From positions 186,001-250,000 of the forward strand of contig NZ_CP160452.1 of assembly GCF_041295575.1 (NCBI RefSeq): a stretch of DNA of 64,000 bases, written 5' to 3'. A program made the position numbers and the translations under genes. The notes beneath the pieces were generated by a model. The model was not told where the DNA came from. It did not search any database and saw only the letters and a list, made by a program, of their open reading frames with translations. This document shows positions 25,685 to 34,073 of the stretch, one piece after another (position 1 is the stretch's first letter; each line of letters begins with the position of its first letter). Source of the DNA: Sporosarcina pasteurii. Lineage in GTDB: Bacteria; Bacillota; Bacilli; Bacillales_A; Planococcaceae.

Positions 25685-26809
25685 ATGACAGTTCAATCAA
25701 TGACAGCTGCTGAAATGGCGAAAAAAGTAATTCAAAAAGAAAATGTATTTATTTTAGACGTTAGAAATGAAGATGCATTTGCTGATTGGAAAATCGAAGG
25801 CGAAAATGTTGTCTCGCTTAACATTCCGTATTTCGATTTGCTGGACGGTGTTGAAGAAATTATCGATCAATTGCCAAGCAATGAAGTGGTTGTTGTTTGT
25901 GCAAAAGAGCAATCCTCTATTATGATCGCGGAGATGCTAGCGGAGGCAGGTAAGAAGGCTCGTTATCTTTCTGGCGGAATGGGAACTTGGAGTGAGCACT
26001 TAGAGCCAGTGAAGATTGGTGATTTAAATGGCGGCGGTGAATTGTATCAATTCGTTCGGATCGGTAAAGGTTGCTTATCTTATATGGTCGTTTCAAACGG
26101 GGAAGCTGCAGTCATTGACGCAACGAGAATGACAGATGTCTTTCTGGATTTCGCCGAAAATCTAAATGTGAAAATCACGAATGCCATTGATTCGCATTTG
26201 CATGCTGACCATATTTCAGGTGGAAGGGCAATTGCAGAAGCCGTAAACGGTAACTATTGGTTACCTCCAAAAGATGCAGAGCAAGTCACTTTTTCTTATG
26301 AAGCATTGCTAGAAAATACGGATATTACGATTGGCCATACGAAAATTACGATTCAACCAATCTACTCTCCAGGACATACGATTGGGTCAACATCTTTCAT
26401 TATCGACGATCAGTATTTATTGACTGGTGACATTTTATTTATCGATTCCATTGGTAGACCAGACCTTGCAGGATTGGCGGAAGATTGGGTCAGCGATTTA
26501 CGAGAAACATTATACGAACGCTATACAAAACTAGCGGATGACCTAATCGTATTACCAGCGCACTTTATGATTATAGAAGAACTTAATGATGACGGTAGTG
26601 TAGAAGAAAAATTAGGGACATTATTTGAAGAAAACCATGGATTGCAGATTGAGGATGAGGCTGAATTTAGACAGATTGTGACAGGTAATTTACCACCTCA
26701 ACCGAATGCATACGAAGATATTCGAAAAACCAATATGGGATTGATTAATCCAGACGAAGCAACGCAGCGTGAAATGGAAATTGGCCCGAATCGTTGTGCG
26801 ATTAGGTAA
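25685..26809 (+). CDS. yrkH: Rhodanese / persulfide dioxygenase-type metallo-beta-lactamase fusion (YrkH-like)
   Basis: This 374-residue protein has an N-terminal rhodanese domain (about 1-110, active Cys72 in VVCAKEQSS) and a C-terminal ETHE1-like metallo-beta-lactamase domain. The metal motif is H171-L-H173-A-D175-H176, with a later His in [12 protein letters not shown] and Asp in LTGDILF. ETHE1-type enzymes oxidise glutathione or other low-molecular-weight persulfide to sulfite with O2. The domain order is rhodanese first, opposite to S. aureus CstB, but the same as B. subtilis YrkH. The sulfite made would suit the TauE-type exporter encoded downstream. Confidence 0.9.
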   Translation: MTVQSMTAAEMAKKVIQKENVFILDVRNEDAFADWKIEGENVVSLNIPYFDLLDGVEEIIDQLPSNEVVVVCAKEQSSIMIAEMLAEAGKKARYLSGGMGTWSEHLEPVKIGDLNGGGELYQFVRIGKGCLSYMVVSNGEAAVIDATRMTDVFLDFAENLNVKITNAIDSHLHADHISGGRAIAEAVNGNYWLPPKDAEQVTFSYEALLENTDITIGHTKITIQPIYSPGHTIGSTSFIIDDQYLLTGDILFIDSIGRPDLAGLAEDWVSDLRETLYERYTKLADDLIVLPAHFMIIEELNDDGSVEEKLGTLFEENHGLQIEDEAEFRQIVTGNLPPQPNAYEDIRKTNMGLINPDEATQREMEIGPNRCAIR

Positions 26810-26873
26810 GCATTTAAGTTCAATTTTCCCCCATAATAATCGAAAATTTTAATTCATAAAGGAGTAGATATAA

Positions 26874-27101
26874 ATGAACGTTACAAAGAAATTAGATGCA
26901 AAAGGGTTAGCTTGTCCAATGCCGGTCGTAAGAGCAAGAAATACGATGAAAGAAATGGCAGAAGGTGAAGTGTTAGAAATCTATACAACGGATAAGGGCT
27001 CAGTGGCGGATTTAGCTGCATGGTCGAAATCTGGCGGGCATGAACTATTAGAACAAAAGGAAGAGGACGGCGTATTCACATTTTGGATTAAGAAGGGATA
27101 A
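26874..27101 (+). CDS. yrkI: TusA-like sulfur carrier (YrkI-like)
   Basis: This is a 75-residue single-domain sulfur carrier with the invariant Cys14 in [13 protein letters not shown] and the [14 protein letters not shown] helix. It is close to the N-terminal domain of YrkF upstream. It probably takes persulfide sulfur from the rhodanese partners. AAAGGAG lies eight bases before ATG; yrkJ starts five bases after its stop. Confidence 0.9.
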   Translation: MNVTKKLDAKGLACPMPVVRARNTMKEMAEGEVLEIYTTDKGSVADLAAWSKSGGHELLEQKEEDGVFTFWIKKG

Positions 27102-27105
27102 TGCC

Positions 27106-27879
27106 ATGGACATTACGTTAATTATCGTTGTCTTTCTAATTGGCTTTATTGGGTCCTTTATTTCAGGAATGGTCGGGATTGGCGGCTCGATTATTAAATA
27201 TCCGATGCTGCTTTATATCCCGCCACTTCTTGGCTTTGCCGCATTTACATCCCATGAAGTTGCAGGAATTAGTGCAATTCAAGTGTTCTTTGCAACGATT
27301 GCTGGTGTTTGGGCATACCGTAAAAGTGGTTATATTAATATGCGCCTTATTCTCTATATGGGCGGCAGTATTTTAGTTGGTAGTTTTATCGGAGGATACG
27401 GTTCAAACCTCCTTTCTGAAGGAGCCATTAATTCCGTATATGGTGTGTTGGCGACAATTGCTGCGATTATGATGTTTATTCCTAAGAAGGATGTTGATCA
27501 GCATCCGGACGGCGAAATAACATTCAACAAATGGTTAGCTTCTTCATTAGCCTTTATAGTTGGGATTGGCGCGGGAATTGTTGGGGCAGCAGGCGCATTT
27601 ATTCTAGTGCCAATAATGTTGGTCGTTTTAAAGATTCCAACGCGTATGACGATTGCTACTTCACTTGGCATCACATTTATTTCGTCGATTGGCTCAACGA
27701 TTGGAAAAGTTGCAACAGGCCAAGTCTTATATGTACCGGCAGCAATTATGATCGTTGCGAGTATCATTGCTTCTCCATTAGGAGCGAAAGTTGGCCAAAA
27801 AATGAATACGAAGATTTTACAATGGATTCTTGCGATATTAATATTATCTACCGCAATTAAAATTTGGTTAGATTTTTAA
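27106..27879 (+). CDS. yrkJ: TauE/SafE family sulfite/sulfonate exporter (YrkJ-like)
   Basis: This 257-residue, eight-helix membrane protein has two DUF81 repeats: [21 protein letters not shown] at the start and [20 protein letters not shown] in the middle. TauE/SafE proteins move sulfite or small organosulfur anions out of the cell. As the last gene behind a persulfide dioxygenase, export of sulfite is the natural reading, though not proven. There is no hairpin terminator directly after the gene; the next promoter lies 14 bases downstream. Confidence 0.87.
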   Translation: MDITLIIVVFLIGFIGSFISGMVGIGGSIIKYPMLLYIPPLLGFAAFTSHEVAGISAIQVFFATIAGVWAYRKSGYINMRLILYMGGSILVGSFIGGYGSNLLSEGAINSVYGVLATIAAIMMFIPKKDVDQHPDGEITFNKWLASSLAFIVGIGAGIVGAAGAFILVPIMLVVLKIPTRMTIATSLGITFISSIGSTIGKVATGQVLYVPAAIMIVASIIASPLGAKVGQKMNTKILQWILAILILSTAIKIWLDF

Positions 27880-27892
27880 TTTAAAAAAACGC

Positions 27893-27922
27893 TTGACTTT
27901 TCTATCTAATCAGTCTTATACT
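27893..27922 (+). promoter_or_regulatory. Sigma-A promoter of the met operon
   Basis: TTGACT (27893-27898), 18 bases, TATACT (27917-27922), about 30 bases before the S-box aptamer. Confidence 0.8.
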
Positions 27923-27953
27923 GTTTAACAAGATGGAAATCAGAATCATTTAA

Positions 27954-28070
27954 CTCTTATCAAGAGCGGCGGAGGGAATAGGCCCTACGATGCCCGGCAA
28001 CCAGCAAGTGACCTACTTGCAAAGGTGCTAATTCCTACAGATTCGTGCAAACGGTCTGAGAGATGAGAGG
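27954..28070 (+). ncRNA. SAM-I (S-box) riboswitch
   Basis: The leader has the S-box core AGAGCGGCGGAGGGA, GGCCC, GATGCCCGGCAACC, AAGGTGCTAATTCC and the closing GATGAGAG that pairs with CTCTTATC. It binds S-adenosylmethionine and, with the terminator just after it, shuts the operon off when SAM is plentiful. It controls metY-metX-hom. Confidence 0.97.
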
Positions 28071-28087
28071 AGGAATTAAGCGAAAGC

Positions 28088-28122
28088 GGAACCCTCTTCT
28101 TTATGAAGGGGGTTCTTTTTTA
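28088..28122 (+). terminator. Riboswitch-controlled terminator
   Basis: GAACCCTCTTC / GAAGGGGGTTC stem and a T7 tail form the expression platform of the S-box. Confidence 0.95.
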
Positions 28123-28184
28123 TACATAAAATTCCCCCCATCGTCCATGCACTTCCATCAATAAAATTCTGGAGGTAATGAATC

Positions 28185-29477
28185 ATGACAAACTATCAAC
28201 CTGAAACACTACTATTACACGGTGGTCAAGAACCTGACCCAATCACAGGATCACGCGCATTGCCAATACATCGCACGACTTCTTTTGTTTTCAAAAATAC
28301 AGAACACGCACAAAACTTATTCGGCTTAAAAGAAGCTGGCAATATTTATACACGTATTACAAACCCTACAGTTGATGCATTCGAACAGCGAGTTGCACAA
28401 CTAGAAAAGGGAACTGCTGCAGTTGCACTATCTTCCGGAATGGCAGCAATTGCTTTTGCAATTATGAACATTGCAGAGGCTGGCGATGAGATTCTTGCAG
28501 CTGAAAATTTATATGGCGGAACGTACAATTTATTCGCAGTGACATTGCCCCGCTACGGTATCGATGTAAAATTTGTTGATGCAACAGACCCGGAAAACTT
28601 CCGCAAGGCAATTACAGACAAAACGAAAGCTATTTTTGCAGAGTCGATTGCGAATCCAAGTCTGCACGTTTTAGATATTGAAGCAGTTGCTGAAGTTGCA
28701 CATGACAACGATATTCCGCTTCTCATTGACAGTACATTTTCAACGCCATACGGCAGCAATCCAATTGAATTTGGCGCAGACGTTGTTATTCATTCGGCAA
28801 CAAAGTGGATTGGCGGCCATGGTACGTCAATCGGCGGTGTTGTAGTTGATGGCGGTAAGTTTGACTGGACAAAAGGGAAGTTCCCTGGATTTACGGAGCC
28901 AGACGAGACATATCATGGACTCCGTTACGGTATTGATGTACCTAATGCAGCATTTGCAACAAAGTTACGTGTTCAACTATTACGTGATTTCGGACCTTGC
29001 TTAAGCCCGGACAATGCATTTAATTTCTTACAAGGTTTAGAAACATTGCATTTACGCTATCCAAAACATTGTGAGAATGCACTTGAAATTGCAAAGTACC
29101 TACAAAGCCATCCATCTGTTGAATGGGTTACTTACAATGGACTGGAAGATCATCCGTCCTATGAAGCGAGCAAGAAATACTTGAAAAATGGTGTTGGCTC
29201 AATTGTAAACTTCGGTATTAAAGGCGGACGTGAAGCGGGACGTAAAGTCATTGATAATGTGAAAATTTGGTCTCACGTTGCAAACGTTGGAGATGCGAAG
29301 TCACTTATTATCCACCCGGCTTCGACAACCCACCAGCAGTTAGGTCCTGAGGATTTGAAAAAATCAGGCGTTTCTGAAGAGTTAATCCGTCTAGCTGTAG
29401 GTTTAGAGTCGACAGAAGATATTATTGCTGACCTTGCACAAGCAATTGAAAAAGCAGTGCCAGTGGGTGCAAAGTAA
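28185..29477 (+). CDS. metY: O-acetylhomoserine sulfhydrylase (MetY type)
   Basis: This 430-residue PLP enzyme makes homocysteine from O-acetylhomoserine and sulfide. The PLP Lys207 lies in HSATKWIGGHG, and RITNPTVDAFEQRVAQLEKG and VALSSGMAAIAFA are family markers. The length and the insert ending in RYPKHCENALEIAKYL are typical of the long MetY class rather than the shorter gamma-synthases. It is first in the S-box operon and is followed by metX, which supplies its substrate. Confidence 0.95.
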   Translation: MTNYQPETLLLHGGQEPDPITGSRALPIHRTTSFVFKNTEHAQNLFGLKEAGNIYTRITNPTVDAFEQRVAQLEKGTAAVALSSGMAAIAFAIMNIAEAGDEILAAENLYGGTYNLFAVTLPRYGIDVKFVDATDPENFRKAITDKTKAIFAESIANPSLHVLDIEAVAEVAHDNDIPLLIDSTFSTPYGSNPIEFGADVVIHSATKWIGGHGTSIGGVVVDGGKFDWTKGKFPGFTEPDETYHGLRYGIDVPNAAFATKLRVQLLRDFGPCLSPDNAFNFLQGLETLHLRYPKHCENALEIAKYLQSHPSVEWVTYNGLEDHPSYEASKKYLKNGVGSIVNFGIKGGREAGRKVIDNVKIWSHVANVGDAKSLIIHPASTTHQQLGPEDLKKSGVSEELIRLAVGLESTEDIIADLAQAIEKAVPVGAK

Positions 29478-29505
29478 GGAAATGAGAAAACAGGAGATGA
29501 GGACT

Positions 29506-30579
29506 TTGGTAGAGACGGGAACTGTAAACATCGGGAGATTAACGTTAGAGTCTGGGATTGTTCTCGACCAAGTCCATCTCGCTTATGAATGGGCTCGAAA
29601 AGATAATTCCCCAATCGTACTAGCTTGTCATGCTTTAACAGGGAACCATCGCACCATCGGGGATGAAGTACGCCCTGGTTGGTGGAATGGGTTAATTGGT
29701 AAGGGGAAAAGCATTGATACAGATACGTATTCAGTCATTTCTTTCAATGTGCTTGGTGGATGTAATGGGTCAACGGGACCTTTAACGCTTCATCCGCATA
29801 CGAAAGAACCTTACCGGGCCAATTTCCCAGATATTACAATACGGGATATGGTCCATGCAGAAAGAAAAGCCCTTACTATTCTAGGAATTGAACGGTTGCA
29901 TACCGTAATAGGCGGTTCTTTAGGCGGGATGCGCGTACTCGAATGGGGCGTTATGTACCCTGATGATATGGATTTACTCATTCCAATTGCTGTCACACCG
30001 TCCTTAAGCGCATATGGCATTGCCTTTAATTGCATTGGCTTACATGCCATTGAAAGTGATGAAGAATATGCGGGCGGTTATTATAAAGATGCGACGAAAG
30101 TAAAAGGTTTTGAAACAGCTCGAATGGCAGGAATGGTAACGTACCGTTCAGATCATTTATTTAATGAACGATTTGCACGTAAGGCATCAGAGCAAGGCGG
30201 ATATGAAGTAGAATCTTATTTGCATCATGTAGGCAAAAAGATTACAGGACATTTTGATCCGAATAGTTACTGTACGTTATTGCGTGCATTAAATACGCAT
30301 GATATTGGAAGAGGGCGCGGCGGTATCGCTGCAAGTGCTAAATTGATTCAAGCGAAAACCGTGTTGATTGGTTTTACACATGATTTAATTTACCCACCTG
30401 AAACGATTCGTTCATTTTCGCATCTACTGCCAGATGCATCGTTTTGTCTCATTAATTCTGAGTTTGGTCATGACGGATTTTTAACGGAATTTAACAAGTG
30501 GGGAATTTTTATTAGGCAATCTATGGAGGTGGCAACATGCCGACAATCAAAGCCGCAATACTTGGCTTCGGTACGGTAG
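29506..30579 (+). CDS. metX: Homoserine O-acetyltransferase (MetX)
   Basis: This alpha/beta-hydrolase-fold enzyme of about 357 residues acetylates homoserine with acetyl-CoA. The nucleophile Ser lies in IGGSLGGMRVLEWG, the Asp in FTHDLIYPPE and the His in FGHDGFLTE. ACHALTGNH at the start is the oxyanion region. Several in-frame starts exist: TTG at 29506 with AGGAG nine bases upstream fits best; ATGs at 29482 and 29497 have no properly spaced site. Its 3' end overlaps hom by 43 bases. Confidence 0.93.
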   Translation: MVETGTVNIGRLTLESGIVLDQVHLAYEWARKDNSPIVLACHALTGNHRTIGDEVRPGWWNGLIGKGKSIDTDTYSVISFNVLGGCNGSTGPLTLHPHTKEPYRANFPDITIRDMVHAERKALTILGIERLHTVIGGSLGGMRVLEWGVMYPDDMDLLIPIAVTPSLSAYGIAFNCIGLHAIESDEEYAGGYYKDATKVKGFETARMAGMVTYRSDHLFNERFARKASEQGGYEVESYLHHVGKKITGHFDPNSYCTLLRALNTHDIGRGRGGIAASAKLIQAKTVLIGFTHDLIYPPETIRSFSHLLPDASFCLINSEFGHDGFLTEFNKWGIFIRQSMEVATCRQSKPQYLASVR

Positions 30580-31517
30580 GTGAAGGCATTTACCGAATTA
30601 TTAATGAAAAAAAGAAAGAAATTGAACAACAGACAGGTTTTACAATTGAAATTGCTACGATTTTGGTACGAGATATAGCCAAAAAAAGAATTTCAACACC
30701 TGGTGTTCAAGTAACAGATGATATTCGGGAGGTCTTTGGTCAGCCACAACTTGATATAGTTTTCGAAGCAATTGTTGGAGAAGAACCGGCGTATACGTAT
30801 TTATCTGAAGCAATTGCCAAAGGGTATGACGTCATTACAGCAAACAAAACAATGTTCGCGACTCATGGTCCTGCATTATTGCAGCAAGCAGAAGAAAAAG
30901 GGGGACACATCGGTTTTGAAGCCACAACTGCTGGAGGCGTTCCCATCATACAAACGGTAAAAAACTTGTTAACAGGTGACCGTGTGCATCGAATCCAAGG
31001 AATTTTAAACGGGACATCGAACTTTATTTTAACGAAAATGAGAAAAGAAGGATTATCGTTTAAGGCCGCGCTTCAAGAAGCACAAAATCTTGGCTATGCG
31101 GAAGCAGACCCTACGGATGATATTAGTGGGAAAGATGCATTTCGTAAATTAATGATCTTAAGTCAACTTGCATTTGGCAAACAACCTGAATGGAAGACAA
31201 TCGACATACAAGGCATTGATAAAATAAAGCTGGAAGATGTATTAGAAGCTACCAATTTGCATTATCGTCATATTGCGGATATTGAGATTGATGAAAATGG
31301 AAACCTTTCAGGAAGTGTTGCGCCAGTATTAATCGGACCTGATCATCCTTTTTATGGAATAGACGGTGTGGATAATGCGATCATTGTCGAAACCGAATAT
31401 TTAGGTGCATTGACGCTTGTCGGTCCTGGGGCTGGCATGTATCCAACAGGCAGTGCAATGGTCAATGACTTTATCCGAATCGCTGGTGTACGCAAAAAAG
31501 AACTGATTACTAGTTAA
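30537..31517 (+). CDS. hom: Homoserine dehydrogenase, short form without ACT domain
   Basis: This 326-residue enzyme reduces aspartate semialdehyde to homoserine. The nucleotide fold is AILGFGTVGEGIYR, the catalytic/substrate region is GILNGTSNFILTKM and AEADPTDDISGKDA, and GPGAGMYPTGSAMVND ends the fold. It lacks the C-terminal ACT regulatory domain (about 100 residues) of the usual Bacillus Hom, so threonine feedback is probably absent. It is the last gene of the S-box operon, giving methionine synthesis its own homoserine supply. ATG at 30537 lies within metX after TGGAGGTGG. Confidence 0.94.
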   Translation: MPTIKAAILGFGTVGEGIYRIINEKKKEIEQQTGFTIEIATILVRDIAKKRISTPGVQVTDDIREVFGQPQLDIVFEAIVGEEPAYTYLSEAIAKGYDVITANKTMFATHGPALLQQAEEKGGHIGFEATTAGGVPIIQTVKNLLTGDRVHRIQGILNGTSNFILTKMRKEGLSFKAALQEAQNLGYAEADPTDDISGKDAFRKLMILSQLAFGKQPEWKTIDIQGIDKIKLEDVLEATNLHYRHIADIEIDENGNLSGSVAPVLIGPDHPFYGIDGVDNAIIVETEYLGALTLVGPGAGMYPTGSAMVNDFIRIAGVRKKELITS

Positions 31518-31519
31518 GA

Positions 31520-31566
31520 AAAAACGCTTTTCATCTATTATTAATTGAGATGAAAAGCGTTTTTAT
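31520..31566. terminator. Bidirectional terminator
   Basis: AAAACGCTTTTCATCT / AGATGAAAAGCGTTTTT with a 12-base loop, between the met operon and the convergent BCCT gene. Confidence 0.9.
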
Positions 31567-31596
31567 GTGTTTATGCAATGTGAAAAGATGTGATTG

Positions 31597-33090
31597 TCAT
31601 TTTTTCCTTTTTATTAACAACAGTTCGGCCCTAAGCGCCTTAATCAGGGAGACGACCATAAGTAACAATACGAAAGAGAATGGCAATGCTGCGATAATAA
31701 TTGTGTTTTGTAATGCGGTTAATCCGTTAACAGATAGTAAAATAACTGCAATGGTTGACTGGATCAGTCCCCAAATAAGTTTAACGTTATTTGGCGGTGT
31801 TAAAGAGCCATTTGTCGACTGCATACCGAGTACGAATGTTGCCGAATCCGCAGATGTGATAAAGAATGAAGCGATCAAAGTAATTGCTGCGATGGATAAG
31901 AACAATGACCAAGGCATTGCATCAAACATCTCAAAAATCGTTAACTCCGTACTAGATTGTGTTAGATCAATAAGACTATTCATTTGAATATCAATTGCAG
32001 TCGAGCCAAATGCAGCAAACCAGAAAGCACCTAAAATAGTAGGTACCACAAGTACGCCAATTAAAAACTCTTGAATTGTTCGACCTTTTGATACCCGAGC
32101 GATAAACATACTAACGAATGGCGCCCATGAAATCCACCATGCCCAGTAAAAGATGGTCCAGCCATCTAACCAATCGCGTCTATCTTCATACAAAGGTGCA
32201 GTACGCATACTCATTTCGACTAAATTCGCAACGTAACTACCGAAAGATTCGGTGAACATATTAAAGATGAGTAATGTTGGCCCAAGAATGACAACAATGA
32301 CAAGTAGAACGAGCCCAACAACTAAGTTTGTATTAGATAAATACTTAATTCCTCTACTAAGTCCTGACCATGCGGATGCAATGAAAAGGACAGTGACAAC
32401 TGCAATAATGATAAATTGTGATTGAATGCCAATTTCAATCCCAAACAGATGATTGAGTCCTGCGTTAATTTGAACAGCACCGAAGCCGAGAGATGTTGCA
32501 ACACCAAAAGATGTGGCAAAGACGGCTAATACGTCAACGAGAATGCCCCATGGCCCCTCCATTTTTTTACCGAAAATCGGCTTCAATGTTGCTGAAATTA
32601 AACCAGGCTCTCCTTTCCTAAATTGAAAGAAAGCTAAAGATAGCGCAATCACACCGTACATTGCCCAAACATGAAGTCCCCAGTGTAAATACGATTGCCT
32701 TAAACCTTCTTTAAAAGCAGCGGCTGTGTTTGGCGCCTCTGTAGCAGGGCTAATGGCGAAGTGGGATAGTGGTTCGGCAGCACCGTAAAAAACAAGGCCA
32801 ATTCCCATACCTGCTGAGAAGAGCATTGCAATCCAAGTGGCTGTTGAAAACTGTGGACGATCGTGGTCTTTTCCTAAACGAATTTTCCCATAAGGACTAA
32901 GTACAAAAAATATAGCGAGTGCGACCATAAACGACATAAGCAACATATAGTACCAACCGAATGTTGACGCAACAAAATCTTTCGCTTTTGTTGTGACAGC
33001 TTCAAAACTTTCTGGCGCCATAGCACCATAGCTGACCGCTACTATAATGAGCGCGATTGTAATATAAAAAACCTTTGATATTTTCTTCAT
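31597..33090 (-). CDS. BCCT family betaine/choline/carnitine transporter (OpuD/BetL-like)
   Basis: This 497-residue, 12-helix Na+-coupled osmolyte importer has the glycine-rich helix MLFSAGMGIGLVFYGAAEPLSHF and the aromatic box WTIFYWAWWISWAPFVSMFIARVSKGRT, both diagnostic for BCCT betaine carriers. FFITSADSATFVLGM is the helix 8 motif. It takes up glycine betaine or similar compounds for osmoprotection. ATG at 33090 follows an AGGGGGA site. Its promoter contains a perfect palindrome. Confidence 0.92.
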   Translation of the reverse strand: MKKISKVFYITIALIIVAVSYGAMAPESFEAVTTKAKDFVASTFGWYYMLLMSFMVALAIFFVLSPYGKIRLGKDHDRPQFSTATWIAMLFSAGMGIGLVFYGAAEPLSHFAISPATEAPNTAAAFKEGLRQSYLHWGLHVWAMYGVIALSLAFFQFRKGEPGLISATLKPIFGKKMEGPWGILVDVLAVFATSFGVATSLGFGAVQINAGLNHLFGIEIGIQSQFIIIAVVTVLFIASAWSGLSRGIKYLSNTNLVVGLVLLVIVVILGPTLLIFNMFTESFGSYVANLVEMSMRTAPLYEDRRDWLDGWTIFYWAWWISWAPFVSMFIARVSKGRTIQEFLIGVLVVPTILGAFWFAAFGSTAIDIQMNSLIDLTQSSTELTIFEMFDAMPWSLFLSIAAITLIASFFITSADSATFVLGMQSTNGSLTPPNNVKLIWGLIQSTIAVILLSVNGLTALQNTIIIAALPFSFVLLLMVVSLIKALRAELLLIKRKK

Positions 33091-33115
33091 AATTCCCCCT
33101 GTTAATAGTTGGTGT

Positions 33116-33144
33116 TCTATACATAGTTGTCAACTATACCACAA
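33116..33144 (-). promoter_or_regulatory. Promoter of the BCCT gene with a palindromic operator in the spacer
   Basis: On the minus strand TTGTGG (33144-33139), 17 bases, TATAGA (33121-33116). The spacer is almost filled by ATAGTTG-T-CAACTAT (33123-33137), a perfect 7-1-7 palindrome. A repressor there would block RNA polymerase, as GbsR/OpcR-type regulators do for osmolyte genes in B. subtilis. Confidence 0.72.
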
Positions 33145-33392
33145 TCATATTTATAGGCAACTGGAATTTTTACGTGTCGTAAGTAGACTTTTGGATAGTT
33201 TATGTATGCGTATACAGAGGCATGGATGTGATTAAAATAGGATTGAGCTTGTCTAGTTTATCATTTGAAATAAGTTGATTTTTATACATAGAAACACAAA
33301 AAAGGGGGGCAAAGTCATGGTTTGAGGTGTCTGGTAGGCATTTAGGTCTACTTAAGAGGAGTTAGTCAAAATGCCGGTAAACTAAATGACAA

Positions 33393-33416
33393 GGCGAAAG
33401 GGTAAAGCCTTTCGCC
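33393..33416. terminator. Inverted repeat after the small HTH gene
   Basis: GGCGAAAGG / CCTTTCGCC with a 6-base loop, just past the stop of the HTH gene. The T-run is weak on both strands. The gap between the BCCT promoter and this hairpin (about 33145-33390) holds nothing I recognise. Confidence 0.55.
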
Positions 33417-33421
33417 CTTTA

Positions 33422-33652
33422 TTAATCTTCATCCCGGACATCGCGGTCAGGCAAGAGAATGTTTTTACGCCATTCATCTATTTGTTGCTTTGCGATTTCA
33501 AGGTGGTCGTGATAATTTTTGAATTGCTCTTTATTGATCATAAACTGCTCTCCGTCATCCACTGCACGAATACGACCATCCAATACATACTTCGTTACTT
33601 GACTGACGGGCATACCTAAATATTCAGCTGTTTCGGGAACGGTTAAGTACAT
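33422..33652 (-). CDS. Excisionase-type HTH (HTH_17) DNA-binding protein
   Basis: This 76-residue protein starts MYLTVPETAEYLGMPVSQVT, then KYVLDGRIRAVDDGEQFMINK, the MerR-like/excisionase fold (HTH_17). A charged helical tail follows. No phage or integrase gene is nearby, so it is probably a small chromosomal regulator rather than an excisionase in use. AAAGGGGAGA precedes the ATG. Confidence 0.82.
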   Translation of the reverse strand: MYLTVPETAEYLGMPVSQVTKYVLDGRIRAVDDGEQFMINKEQFKNYHDHLEIAKQQIDEWRKNILLPDRDVRDED

Positions 33653-33659
33653 TTAGATT

Positions 33660-34060
33660 CTCCCCTTTAGTAAAAAACATCCTATCTGTTAATAGTACTA
33701 AATGAGAAGAAAAGAATAAATGATTAAACGAAAATATTGACATAAAAACTTAGAAACAAAGTAGGGAATTCTGAGATATTGTTGAGGATTGTTGAGATGA
33801 TGAAAAGTTTGATTGTAGCGTCTAGAATCTACGGCTATTTTTAGCGAAGTTTGCTAGTTGGTATACCGCAGTATTTCTCGTTTTACTCATTGGTAAGTAT
33901 AGTACATAATACACAAATTTAAGAGATACTGTTTAAATGAATCATCTTACTGTATAATTATATTCAGTTAAATCGGAAGAGTCTATCTATTGGTATTGAA
34001 CTATAGCAATGTGGATTATTATTTCTTGTAAGTGGGGGAATAGCCCAAGTATTTAGAGGA
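33660..34060. other. Intergenic region between the HTH gene and the phenol regulator
   Basis: It is A/T-rich with no coding frame I would accept. A TATAAT at 33953-33958 with a weak upstream -35 (near 33930) could start the regulator's transcript about 110 bases before its ATG. No riboswitch or copy of the PucR-type palindrome is visible. Confidence 0.45.
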
Positions 34061-34073
34061 TGTGGAGGTTTTT

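Noticed and set aside
31550..31987. Plus-strand frame of 145 codons opposite the BCCT gene
   Set aside because: It lies antisense in a well-supported transporter gene, has no ribosome site and gives a protein without family features.
33422..33652. Excisionase of a mobile element
   Set aside because: No integrase, attachment repeats or phage genes are nearby; the HTH_17 fold also occurs in ordinary regulators.
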